NCBI GenBank assembly: GCA_036268995.1
Contig: DATATB010000080.1
Span: 85,576-149,575, forward strand
Length of the DNA: 64,000 bases
Source: DATATB01 sp036268995
Lineage (GTDB): Bacteria; Planctomycetota; Planctomycetia; Pirellulales; PNKZ01
Reading direction: 5' to 3'
Shown here one piece after another: positions 43,854 to 51,749 of the stretch. The position numbers and the translations under genes are program-made. The notes beneath the pieces are model-generated. The model was not told the origin of the DNA and did not search any database. It saw nothing but the letters and a program-made list of their open reading frames with translations. Positions within the stretch are counted from its first letter, which is position 1. Each line of letters begins with the position of its first letter.

Positions 43854-45560
43854 TCATTGCAGTACGGTGGTCAGGGTTTGTAGCAGTTGATTGATGGTAC
43901 TGATGAACTGGGCCGAGGCCTGGTATGCCCGCTGGTACTGGAGCATGCTCACCGTTTCCTGGTCGATGTTCACGCCGCTGATCGACGTTTGCTGGCCATT
44001 CAGAGTTTGCTGGTAGGCCTGGTAGCCGTTGCTCGTGGCCGTGGCCTGGGCCGAACCCTCGGTGACGCTGGCGGTCATCTGGTTGTTGAGATCCGTGATC
44101 GTGCCGCCATTCAGCGAGTCCAGCGGTCGATCGAGGAATCCGGCCATCGTCACGGCATTGTTCGTATCGTTGCCGACGCCGCCGGTGCTGGCAGCAAACT
44201 TCGTAGGGTCAGCCAGCAGCGTAGAGTTGACGCTCAGGTCGCCGGCAGTCGACCCCGTGAAAAAGGTGTTCAAGCCCAGTGCCGCCAGCGTGCCGCTGGT
44301 GTCGTTGCTGAACGAGAACGTGAGGTTGGGCGACGTGCTCGCAATCGTCAGGTTGCCGCCCGGCGTGATGCTGGCTTGCAGACCCGCCACCTGGTTGATC
44401 GAGGCCGCCAGGCCGCTCAGCGTCGTGTCGCCGCTGCCCAGACCGTTGAACACGACCGGAATATTGGTCGTCTGCGTTTCGCCGGTTTGACTGTTGGTGA
44501 CCAGCAGGTTGAACGAGCCGCTGGTGGGCGTGAACGCCAGGCCGGCGTTTTCCAGCGGGGCGTTGGCGTCGCTTACCGCCGAGGCGGACGTAAGCGTCTG
44601 ATAGCCGGACGTTCCCTGCCCGGAAGAGTAGATCTTGTTGAATTCCGAGGCCAGCGTGCCGGCGAATTGATTCAATTGGTCCTGGAACCCGCCCAGGATC
44701 GTATCGCGCGAGGTGATCAGTCCGGCGATTTCGCCGCTTTGGGCTTCGATCGGCGCATTGGTGCCGGCAATCACTACATTGCTGACGTCAACGCCGTTGC
44801 TGCTCACCATCTGCGTGGTGAGCTGGTTCGACTGGTTCTGAAATACCAGGTAGTTGCCGCCGGAGTAAATATTGACGTAACCGGTGGACTGGAACTCGGT
44901 CTTGATGTTGATCAACTGCGATAGCTGGTTGATCGCCTCGTTGCGCTGATCGAGCAGGCCGACGGCCTGGCTGTTGGTGCCGTTCCCCCCTTGGATCTGA
45001 GCGATTTGCGAGTTGAGCGTGGCGATCTGCGTGATCAACTGGTTGGCATTGGCCACGTCCCCCTGCACGCTCTGATCGAGATCCGACCGCATCGTATCGA
45101 CGCTGGTGGACAGGCTGTTGATGCCCTGCGCGAGCGACTGGCCTTGCAACACGGCCAGGTTCTGCAACGACTCGTTGTCCGGCGTGTCCAACACGTTGTT
45201 GATGCTGGACATGAAACTGTCGAGCTGCGAGCTGATGCTGTTGGTGCCCAGCGCGTTGAGCGTGCCTTCCAGTTGCTGATACGTGGTTTGCTGCGTCTGC
45301 CCGTTGGCGGCATCGGCATTGGCGCTCCAGAGCTGGCCATTGAGGAATTCATTGACATCCTGCACCACGCCCTGAATCTGCACGCCCATGCCGGTGAGCA
45401 CGCCGCCATCGGTGGCGGTGGCCGAGGGCGAGAGCTGCAACTCCTCGCGGCTGTAGCCGGGCGTGTTGGCGTTGGCGATATTCTGGCCGACGACTTGCAG
45501 GCCGATTTGCTGGGCCTGCATCGCGTTAGAAGCCAGTTGAATCGACCCGAAGAGGCTCAT
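43854..45560 (-). CDS. flgK: flagellar hook-associated protein 1 (FlgK)
   Basis: 568 residues. The N-terminal rod/hook motif is ALQLASNAMQAQQIGLQVVG.. then NIANANTPGYSREE, and the C-terminal part is INQLLQTLTTVLQ, both needed for helical packing. The middle is Gln/Asn/Ser-rich beta sequence. It forms the first ring of the hook-filament junction. Ordered flgN-flgK-flgL with short gaps, which fits chaperone-substrate pairing. Start ATG 45560. Confidence 0.95.
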   Translation of the reverse strand: MSLFGSIQLASNAMQAQQIGLQVVGQNIANANTPGYSREELQLSPSATATDGGVLTGMGVQIQGVVQDVNEFLNGQLWSANADAANGQTQQTTYQQLEGTLNALGTNSISSQLDSFMSSINNVLDTPDNESLQNLAVLQGQSLAQGINSLSTSVDTMRSDLDQSVQGDVANANQLITQIATLNSQIAQIQGGNGTNSQAVGLLDQRNEAINQLSQLINIKTEFQSTGYVNIYSGGNYLVFQNQSNQLTTQMVSSNGVDVSNVVIAGTNAPIEAQSGEIAGLITSRDTILGGFQDQLNQFAGTLASEFNKIYSSGQGTSGYQTLTSASAVSDANAPLENAGLAFTPTSGSFNLLVTNSQTGETQTTNIPVVFNGLGSGDTTLSGLAASINQVAGLQASITPGGNLTIASTSPNLTFSFSNDTSGTLAALGLNTFFTGSTAGDLSVNSTLLADPTKFAASTGGVGNDTNNAVTMAGFLDRPLDSLNGGTITDLNNQMTASVTEGSAQATATSNGYQAYQQTLNGQQTSISGVNIDQETVSMLQYQRAYQASAQFISTINQLLQTLTTVLQ

Positions 45561-45605
45561 GGCATCCGTGCCCGCATTCTTTCATCCGTCGAGGTTTTCG
45601 GCGAT

Positions 45606-46094
45606 TCAAGCCGCTTGATCTACGAAAGCACCGCTGGCGCCACCGATCGAGGCCCCCCTTCCATAGGTCGGCCTGAGCCGGCCCTTGGTCGCGATAATCT
45701 CCAGCAATTGCGACAGGTGCAGCAGCTTGCGCTGCACCAATACCCAGTTGGCAATGCCTTGATGGCGCAGCAAGCGCATGCGGTTGGCCGCTTCGTCCAC
45801 GCGCATGTTGAGGGCTTGGCGCTGGCCGGCCGGCAGCCGGCTCGATAGCGAGCGGATGCTGTCGCCAGGCAAACCTTCGGCGGCCGCTCGCTTCAGCAAA
45901 TCGGTCCGTTGCTGGTGGCAGGCTTGCAGGCGTTCGACCAGGTCGCGCTCGCGCGGCTCGAGCGCTTCGAGCCCCGGCAGGTCGGCGGCTACCAGCAGCT
46001 CGCGCTTGTGCTTCAGCACTTCCAACAGCTCAGTCTGGGCGGTCGACAGGTTGTTCAGCAGCGAGGCCAGTTCGTCGTCCCATGTTTTGTCCAT
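45606..46094 (-). CDS. flgN: FlgN-like flagellar export chaperone
   Basis: 162 residues, mostly helical. A typical FlgN opening reads LLNNLSTAQTELLEVLKHKR then ELLVAADLPGLEALEPRE, and a long helix includes LVQRKLLHLSQLLEIIATKG. FlgN binds FlgK and FlgL before export. The position directly upstream of flgK supports the call. No flgM is present beside it, although these genes often travel together. Confidence 0.85.
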   Translation of the reverse strand: MDKTWDDELASLLNNLSTAQTELLEVLKHKRELLVAADLPGLEALEPRERDLVERLQACHQQRTDLLKRAAAEGLPGDSIRSLSSRLPAGQRQALNMRVDEAANRMRLLRHQGIANWVLVQRKLLHLSQLLEIIATKGRLRPTYGRGASIGGASGAFVDQAA

Positions 46095-46203
46095 AGTTGC
46101 TTTCCTGGCATGTTGCGCGCGCCGCGGCAGTCAGATGGTCCACAACGTGGCCCGCTGCCGCGCGCAAGCGCGGATCATGGTAAAGTCCATCACTCGTTAA
46201 GAT

Positions 46204-46343
46204 CGGTTTTGAACAGAAGGACGCAAAGGACGCGAAGAAAAGTGGCAAATCCACGGTCTCGCGAGCCGGCCCTTTGTCCTGTGCTTCTTCTTCCTCTTCC
46301 TATTCTTCTTGGCGACCTTCGCGTCCTTCTGTTCAAAATCGCT
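46204..46343. repeat. 140-base inverted repeat inside the flagellar operon
   Basis: TTTTGAACAGAAGGACGC at 46207-46224 has an exact complementary copy at 46321-46338, and similarity extends into GGACGC-type tandem units. The core is CT-rich on the plus strand (CTTCTTCTTCCTCTTCC). It lies between flgJ and flgN, 31 bases after the flgJ stop. Confidence 0.85.
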
Positions 46344-46373
46344 TCTTTTTCAATCCTTAAACTTCGGTGGACC

Positions 46374-46691
46374 CTAAGCTCGGTTGAGGGAAAACAGCTC
46401 GAACATCGGGCCGGTGAAGGTCTCGGCGTTGGCCGCGGTCATTTGCTCGGCCAGGACCTGGTCGAGCTGTCCCTGGAAAATCTCCTCCGCGCGCCCGCCG
46501 TGAAAATACGCCGGCTTGCCCAGCGACTTGCGCATGCTGGACAGCATCTGGGTATAAAACGTCTCGCCTACGAACGAATCGAACGCCTCGCGGAGCGGCT
46601 TGTTGTCGGCATCCGTCGGCACTGCCGGCGTCGATTGCGGCTGGCTGGCCGCAAGCAAGGTCGGGTTGAGGTTGCTGCTGATCGGCTGCAC
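46374..46691 (-). CDS. flgJ: FlgJ-type rod-binding protein, no muramidase domain
   Basis: 105 residues, GTG start. It corresponds only to the N-terminal rod-binding domain of FlgJ: EAFDSFVGETFYTQMLSSMR and FQGQLDQVLAEQMTAA. The peptidoglycan-hydrolase half of the enterobacterial protein is missing, as in many bacteria that use a separate hydrolase. It should cap or scaffold the growing rod. Adjacent to flgI (17 bases). Confidence 0.88.
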   Translation of the reverse strand: MQPISSNLNPTLLAASQPQSTPAVPTDADNKPLREAFDSFVGETFYTQMLSSMRKSLGKPAYFHGGRAEEIFQGQLDQVLAEQMTAANAETFTGPMFELFSLNRA

Positions 46692-46708
46692 GGAAAAACT
46701 CCCGGCGA

Positions 46709-47764
46709 TTACTCGATGATGACGTGGCCGTGCAACTTGCCGTTGCGCTCCAGGCCCTTGATGATTTCGATGATGTCCGCCGTCGGCACCTTGATGCCGT
46801 TGAGCGCCTCGACCAGGGCCTTGAGCTTCGTGGTCTGCTGGTTGTTGGGGTCCACCGGCAGGAAGCGGTTGGCCGGCAGGTTGTCGCCCGTCTCGACTAC
46901 GATGTTCTTGTGCGTCACCACGACCGGACCGATCTCGACGTCGGCGCCGATCACGATGCTTCCGGCCCGCTCGTTAATGACCACGCGCGCTTCGGTCTGC
47001 GGCTCGTCGACCGTCAGGGCCAACACCTGGCTGACGAACGACACGGTTTCGTCGCGGTATTGACCGGGAATCTTGACCTCGACGTTCACCTGGTTGATCG
47101 CCCGGGCCAGCGGTTCGCCGGCTTGGATCGCCAGTTGGCTGTTGATGACTTCGGCGATCTCCTGAGCCAGCTCGAAATCGGCGTGATACTCGTCCAGCAC
47201 CAGCGTGATCTTGTCGCCCTTGGTGAAGATGTTGAGGAAGTCCTCTTCCAGCCGGCAACCGTGATGCACTTTGCCGCGAGTCGGCTGCTTGGGGTCGTCC
47301 AGTTGGATCGGACCCTGGGCAAAGGCATATACCCGGTCGCGTTCGACGTGCGGGCCTTGCATCGAGCAGATGAACAGTTCGCCCCCGGACAGGCTCTTGG
47401 CGGCGCCGATCGAGCTGACCGAGCAGTCGAGTTCGTCGCCCTGCCTGGCACCGCCGGGCGGAATGGTGGCCATCACCGAGACCAGCGCCACGTTCTTGGC
47501 GTCCTTGAGCTCGGCGGCTTGCCCTTTGCCCAACGAGTTGCCCATCAGGGCCATGGCCGTGGCCAAACTTCGCATGGCAGGCAGAAAACTGCCGCCGTCG
47601 CCGCTGCCGGACAGGCCCACGACCAATCCCAAGCCGTGCAGCGTGTTGGACTCCTGGCCCTTGATGCGGCACAAGTCTTTCAAACGCGTCGCCGCCTCCG
47701 CCGCCGGCGTTGCGGCGCCCGCCACCAGCATTACCATCCAAATTGCAATCCACCGAGATGTCAT
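46709..47764 (-). CDS. flgI: flagellar P-ring protein FlgI
   Basis: 351 residues from ATG 47764. A signal peptide (about 1-26, ends AAEAA) precedes the FlgI body: TRLKDLCRIKGQESNTLHGL then GLVVGLSGSGDG, and the conserved end KALVEALNGIKVPTADIIEI then IKGLERNGKLHGHVI. It forms the periplasmic P ring around the rod. The sequence immediately before the ATG is the heptamer array 47770-47828, which must therefore supply the ribosome-binding region. A longer in-frame start at 47803 would simply translate that array. Confidence 0.95.
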   Translation of the reverse strand: MTSRWIAIWMVMLVAGAATPAAEAATRLKDLCRIKGQESNTLHGLGLVVGLSGSGDGGSFLPAMRSLATAMALMGNSLGKGQAAELKDAKNVALVSVMATIPPGGARQGDELDCSVSSIGAAKSLSGGELFICSMQGPHVERDRVYAFAQGPIQLDDPKQPTRGKVHHGCRLEEDFLNIFTKGDKITLVLDEYHADFELAQEIAEVINSQLAIQAGEPLARAINQVNVEVKIPGQYRDETVSFVSQVLALTVDEPQTEARVVINERAGSIVIGADVEIGPVVVTHKNIVVETGDNLPANRFLPVDPNNQQTTKLKALVEALNGIKVPTADIIEIIKGLERNGKLHGHVIIE

Positions 47765-47769
47765 CTTAC

Positions 47770-47828
47770 TTTTCACTTTCCACTTTTCACTGTTCACTTG
47801 CATCCGTCATTCATCGTTCCGCATTCTT
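47770..47828. repeat. heptanucleotide array filling the flgH-flgI gap
   Basis: Eight phased 7-mers: TTTTCAC, TTTCCAC, TTTTCAC, TGTTCAC, TTGCATC, CGTCATT, CATCGTT, CCGCATT. It reaches to within 3 bases of the flgH stop codon and 5 bases of the flgI start codon. Confidence 0.8.
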
Positions 47829-48521
47829 TTAGAATGGCTTAAACCGATCCACGCTCTTGAGCAGCCAGCCGCGGCGATAGGAGTCGCGGATCTGGCCCTT
47901 CTCGCGTTTGAAGATCATCAGTTCGTAAATGTCTTCGCTCAACACGGTGTTGTTGGGCAACACGTCTTCCTTGCGGATAATGCCCGAGAGCGATTGCTCC
48001 CAGATCTCGTTGTTGTTGCGAAGACTTTTGTGGGCTTCGATCACCAGGGTGCCGTTGGGCCGGATGTCGACGATGCGGGCCGTGATCTTGAACTTCACCG
48101 AATCCTGGGTCTCCAACTGGCTGGTCGTGCGGAGCTGACTGTTGAGCGTGCCGCGGACGCGAGGATCCCCTTCGGTCTCGTTGTCGGCCGTGAGGCCGAA
48201 GTGATTCAGCTTGACCCAGTTTTGCAAGTTGGCGTCGATGTTCGACTGGGTGCGGCGATTGATATTGCCTTCGCTCAAGACCTGCGAACTCTCGGTCACC
48301 AGCACGGTGACCAGATCGTTCATCTGCAGTTCCCGGGGCGTCGGCACCGCCAGGTACAGCCACGAATTATTCGGCAGCGTCAGCGGCGGACGCCCGTCGG
48401 GCGATCCGTGCAGGCTCGAGCTTTGGGCCCCAGCCGACTGCGGCCACGCCGCCTGGGTGGCCAGCGCGCAGGCGGCCGCCCAAGCCCAGCGCATCAATGC
48501 TATGCGCGAAATCAGCGCCAT
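47829..48521 (-). CDS. flgH: flagellar L-ring protein FlgH
   Basis: 230 residues. The L-ring core is clear: LQMNDLVTVLVTESSQVLSE, INRRTQSNIDANLQNW, then QDSVKFKITARIVDIRPNGT and LSGIIRKEDVLPNNTVLSED. It forms the outer-membrane L ring. The N-terminus has a signal peptide, but the only cysteine (about residue 18, context WAAAC) is not a clear lipobox, whereas classical FlgH is a lipoprotein. It starts 2 bases after flgA. Confidence 0.94.
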   Translation of the reverse strand: MALISRIALMRWAWAAACALATQAAWPQSAGAQSSSLHGSPDGRPPLTLPNNSWLYLAVPTPRELQMNDLVTVLVTESSQVLSEGNINRRTQSNIDANLQNWVKLNHFGLTADNETEGDPRVRGTLNSQLRTTSQLETQDSVKFKITARIVDIRPNGTLVIEAHKSLRNNNEIWEQSLSGIIRKEDVLPNNTVLSEDIYELMIFKREKGQIRDSYRRGWLLKSVDRFKPF

Positions 48522-48523
48522 CC

Positions 48524-49570
48524 TTATCGACCCCCACGAGCGACACTTGAAGCCCCGCCCGACGCACGTTGAATCCCCGTGTCGGCCGGCCGGGCATAAA
48601 TTTCGACTTCCTGCGAACCGCTGACTCTCGCCAAAAACGTCTGGCGATTGAGCATCGACTCGATCGTGATCAACTCACCGAGGCTGCCGTCGTCGCGGCT
48701 CCGAGCCGTGGTGCGCACTTGCAGGCCCGGGCTCCGCGTGTAGACGGTCACCGCGTCGCCCTTGCGCACCAAGAGCGGATGCCGTAGCGAGCCGTCGTCG
48801 ATGGTTTGGCCGGGGCCGATGGCCCGCGTCGTCTCGTGCCCCACGACCGCGTCCACGCGGTCGAACAGTCCGCTGGTATCGGTGCCGGGCTTCAGCCGCT
48901 CGAGCGAGACGTCTTCCGCTTGTAAGATCTCGCCCCGATCGATGGCGCGTTTGGCCACCACGGCCGAGGGGGGCAGCCGCACCGTGGCGTCGAGCTCGAG
49001 CGGCTTGCCGCCTTCGAGCAGGATCTCGTAGCGCTGGCTGCCTAGCCACGGCTCGGCGCCGCCGCGAATCGCAAACCGGTACACGACGCCATCGATTGCC
49101 CGGACCTGCGCGTCGCTGAGCGTGAAGTCGAGTTCCACAACTTCCTTCGAGTGCCGCTGCCGGATCGTATATTGCTGGATCGCCGTGCGCACCATGTCGG
49201 CCGAGCGCTTCTCCATCGCCGGCATCACCGTCTTCTGCTCCTTCGGCTGCGGCGCGGGAGCCAGCGTCACGTGACTGGCGCCCGAAAGGCGGCACTCAGC
49301 CGGGTTGAACCCGCGCAGGAACAGCAGTTCTTGCACGTCACGCGCCGGCACGACGCGCGGGCCGCGCCCACTGCCGGCCGGAAACAGCTCGACGCTCCGC
49401 AGCACGTCCGCGCGCTCGGGATCGGCCGCATAGATTTCGGCAATGTCGCCCAGCCGCACGACAGGGCCTGACGGGGTGGCGTCGTTCAGCAGCCGGATTT
49501 CGGCCGCCGACGCCGAACCGGCACCGGCCAGCGACAACACAACGATCAACAGGCTGTTTGTGAAACGCAT
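48524..49570 (-). CDS. flgA: flagellar P-ring assembly chaperone FlgA
   Basis: 348 residues, longer than the usual 220-240. A signal peptide (about 1-22, ends SASA) is followed by an extra N-terminal domain (EIRLLNDATPSGPVVRLGDI) and a C-terminal SAF-type region (VVAKRAIDRGEILQAEDVSL then VGHETTRAIGPGQTI). FlgA assists FlgI polymerisation in the periplasm. It lies 4 bases after flgG, consistent with coupling. Confidence 0.92.
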   Translation of the reverse strand: MRFTNSLLIVVLSLAGAGSASAAEIRLLNDATPSGPVVRLGDIAEIYAADPERADVLRSVELFPAGSGRGPRVVPARDVQELLFLRGFNPAECRLSGASHVTLAPAPQPKEQKTVMPAMEKRSADMVRTAIQQYTIRQRHSKEVVELDFTLSDAQVRAIDGVVYRFAIRGGAEPWLGSQRYEILLEGGKPLELDATVRLPPSAVVAKRAIDRGEILQAEDVSLERLKPGTDTSGLFDRVDAVVGHETTRAIGPGQTIDDGSLRHPLLVRKGDAVTVYTRSPGLQVRTTARSRDDGSLGELITIESMLNRQTFLARVSGSQEVEIYARPADTGIQRASGGASSVARGGR

Positions 49571-49574
49571 GACT

Positions 49575-50381
49575 TTAGAACCTGCGGAGGTTGTTGACGA
49601 GCTGCATGATCTGATCGCCGGCCTGCACGGCCTGCGAATTCAACTCGAACGAGCGCTGCGTCGTGATCAGGTCCACGAGCTCGTTCACCGGCTGCACGTT
49701 GGAGAGTTCCAGCATGTTCTGCTGCAAGGTGCCCAGGCCCACCGTGCCCGGGTTTCCCAGGTTCACCGGCCCCGAGGCCAAGGTCTCGGAGTACAGGTTC
49801 TCGCCCATCTTGAGCAAGCCTTCGGGATTGATGAACCGGGCGAGCTGGATCTGCCCGATCTGCGAAAACTGCGTGTTGCCCGACTGCTGGATCGAAACGT
49901 TGCCCTCGGCACTGATCGTGATGGCCATGTAGTCTTGCGGAAACTGAATCGGCGGATTCAGCACGCGGCCGGTGTTGGCCGAGCCGACCACTAACTGCCC
50001 GTTCGAGTTGATCGAGAAGTTGCCGGCGCGGGTGTACACGTTCTGGCCGGTCGTCGGATCGACCACCGCAAAAAAGCCTGGGCCGTCGACCGCCACGTCC
50101 AAGTTGTCGTTCGTGTTGGAGAACGCACCCTGCGAGAAATCGGTCTGCGTGCTCTGCACGCGCGCACCCAGGCCGATGGCAATGCCGGTGGGCGCGAAGT
50201 TTTGCTGCGCATCGACGGTGCCCGGCAGCTTGATTTGGCGATAGAACAGGTCCTCGAAATTCAAACGGCTCCGCTTGAAGGCCGTGGTATTCACGTTCGC
50301 CAGGTTATCGGCGATCGTGTCCAGCTTCTGTTCCAGGGCCTGCATGCCCGTGGCCGCGGTATATAGCGTTTGAACACTCAT
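49575..50381 (-). CDS. flgG: distal rod protein FlgG
   Basis: 268 residues, close to the 260 typical. The opening is YTAATGMQALEQKLDTIADN then LANVNTTAFKRSRLNFEDLF, and the C-terminal motif is VNELVDLITTQRSFELNSQA then VQAGDQIMQLVNNLRRF. It builds the distal rod. It is the second gene of the operon, separated from flgF by the heptamer array 50398-50501. Confidence 0.96.
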   Translation of the reverse strand: MSVQTLYTAATGMQALEQKLDTIADNLANVNTTAFKRSRLNFEDLFYRQIKLPGTVDAQQNFAPTGIAIGLGARVQSTQTDFSQGAFSNTNDNLDVAVDGPGFFAVVDPTTGQNVYTRAGNFSINSNGQLVVGSANTGRVLNPPIQFPQDYMAITISAEGNVSIQQSGNTQFSQIGQIQLARFINPEGLLKMGENLYSETLASGPVNLGNPGTVGLGTLQQNMLELSNVQPVNELVDLITTQRSFELNSQAVQAGDQIMQLVNNLRRF

Positions 50382-50397
50382 GAGCGAACCTGCAGGA

Positions 50398-50501
50398 AAT
50401 TAGGAAGTAGGAATGATGAATGATGAATAGGGGGCAAGCTGCCCGCGCCTCATTCCTTCATTCAGCATTCAGCATTCAGCATTCAGCATTCATCGTTCAT
50501 C
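50398..50501. repeat. heptanucleotide array with inverted arm, flgF-flgG gap
   Basis: Left arm units AATTAGG, AAGTAGG, AATGATG, AATGATG, AATAGGG; right arm ATTCAGC four times, ATTCATC, GTTCATC. The right arm ends 1 base from the flgF stop codon. The left arm matches the array at 3957-3991 unit by unit. Confidence 0.85.
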
Positions 50502-50502
50502 A

Positions 50503-51255
50503 TTAGCTTTTCATCACCCGCTCCACGATCGACTCCAGCATCTGGTCGTGGAACTTGACCATGTTCACGTTGGCTTCGAAGACGCGGGCCGTTTCGATCA
50601 GCTCGATCATTTCCAGCGGCGGCTTGACGCCCGAGAGTTCGAGGTAGCCGCTCATGACCTTGCGCTTATCCTCCGGCACTTTTGGCGGCTCGGCGAGTGG
50701 CGAAAACAGGTTGTCGCCCAGCTTCACCAGGTCGCCCATCGAATGCGGCCGCACCAAGGATAGTTTGACCGTGTTGCCGCCCTGCGTGATGATTCCGGCA
50801 GGCGACACGTCCCACGGTCCCGCGGTCGGGTCGATCATGGCCGGCTCGCCGTCCTCGCTCAGTACCGGATCGCCTTCCTGGGTCGACAATTGTCCCACGT
50901 TGTTGATCATGAAGTTGCCGGCCCGCGTCAGCATCCGCTGGCCGCCATGCTTGACGACGAAAAAACCGTCGCCTTCGATCGTCATGTCCGTCGGAATTCC
51001 CGTGTGCTTGATCGGGCCAGGCGCAAAGTCGGTGGTCGTTCCCTTGACCATCACCCCGCCGCCCAAGTCGTTCTGCGTGTGCGAGCCGGGATAGTCCTGA
51101 CCACCCTGGGTCTGCTCGGCGTATCGGGCTTGCAACACGGCCAGGTCGCGCTTGAAGCCGGGCGTCGAGACGTTGGCCAGGTTATTGGCCAGGTTCTCGA
51201 GCCGGGCCTGCTGCGCCATCGCGCCTTCGGCCGAAATGTACAACCCGTACGACAT
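50503..51255 (-). CDS. flgF: flagellar basal-body rod protein FlgF
   Basis: 250 residues from ATG 51255. The upstream in-frame extension to 52257 is not coding. The N-terminus is LYISAEGAMAQQARLENLAN then NLANVSTPGFKRDLAVLQ, the middle TIEGDGFFVVKHGGQRMLTR then AGNF, and the C-terminal VMSGYLELSGVKPPLEMIEL. Its position before flgG and its similarity to it make FlgF (proximal rod) the best name. First gene of the operon, with a candidate sigma-54 promoter 58 bases upstream. Confidence 0.92.
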   Translation of the reverse strand: MSYGLYISAEGAMAQQARLENLANNLANVSTPGFKRDLAVLQARYAEQTQGGQDYPGSHTQNDLGGGVMVKGTTTDFAPGPIKHTGIPTDMTIEGDGFFVVKHGGQRMLTRAGNFMINNVGQLSTQEGDPVLSEDGEPAMIDPTAGPWDVSPAGIITQGGNTVKLSLVRPHSMGDLVKLGDNLFSPLAEPPKVPEDKRKVMSGYLELSGVKPPLEMIELIETARVFEANVNMVKFHDQMLESIVERVMKS

Positions 51256-51312
51256 CCTGCTTTCACTCCGCCGCGTCCGTTCGGTCTGTCTGCTAATGCG
51301 TAGCGGCCGCTT

Positions 51313-51330
51313 AAGCAACGTGCGTGCCGC
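51313..51330 (-). promoter_or_regulatory. candidate sigma-54 promoter for the flagellar operon
   Basis: Minus strand GCGGCACGCACGTTGCTT fits the consensus TGGCACG-N4-TTGCW except for the first T, with exact GG-N10-GC spacing. The transcript would start near 51303 and have a leader of about 48 bases before flgF. Confidence 0.6.
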
Positions 51331-51673
51331 GGGTGCAAACCACCGGATAGAATGCCGTGTGCTAGCGTTCGAAAAGCGAGCCGCCGCAGGCATTAACGAT
51401 TTTGCGCGGCAGGGGCGCAGGCGGGTCGCGTATCCGCGCGACTGAGCGCGCAAATCGGCGATTGCTGCCGAAGCACCCGCAGAATCGGCCACACCCCCGC
51501 GGCTTTTCGCCGCTGAGCCGCGTCTGCCGCAAGCAAGCAATGGTGCCGGCAGTTCGATAAATCCTAGCAGCCCGGCTGGCGAGCCGGTTCTTGCCGTGTT
51601 TTCACGGCTCGCCCGGCGTTCGGTCTCGGCTCCAACTGCGTGGCCCGCAGTGGACGCCCTACCGGTGAACGAA

Positions 51674-51704
51674 AAGAGCCGCCCGTCGGCACTGGACGGG
51701 CGGC
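51674..51704 (-). terminator. intrinsic terminator of the cysteine-rich gene
   Basis: Minus strand stem GCCGCCCGTC, 7-base loop, GACGGGCGGC, then TCTTTTCG. It lies 45 bases after the stop at 51750. Confidence 0.85.
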
Positions 51705-51749
51705 CCTGAGTTTTACTTTCTGATGGTCGGCGAGACCGAGCCGGCTGTG

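Larger units (their letters stand above)
51256..51749. other. 494-base region upstream of the flagellar operon
   Basis: Holds the candidate sigma-54 promoter (51313-51330), a terminator (51674-51704) for the cysteine-rich gene and, between them, GC-rich sequence including CGAGCCG-type half-palindromes around 51570-51615. Sites for an enhancer-binding activator could lie here but none was recognised. Confidence 0.55.

Noticed and set aside
46095..46373. flgM between flgJ and flgN
   Set aside because: No frame with FlgM features; the interval is occupied by an inverted repeat.
46724..47842. 372-residue plus-strand open frame
   Set aside because: Antisense shadow of flgI, which has complete family motifs on the other strand.
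50398..50501. CRISPR-like repeat array
   Set aside because: The units are 7 bases with no spacers and no cas genes, so this is not a CRISPR.
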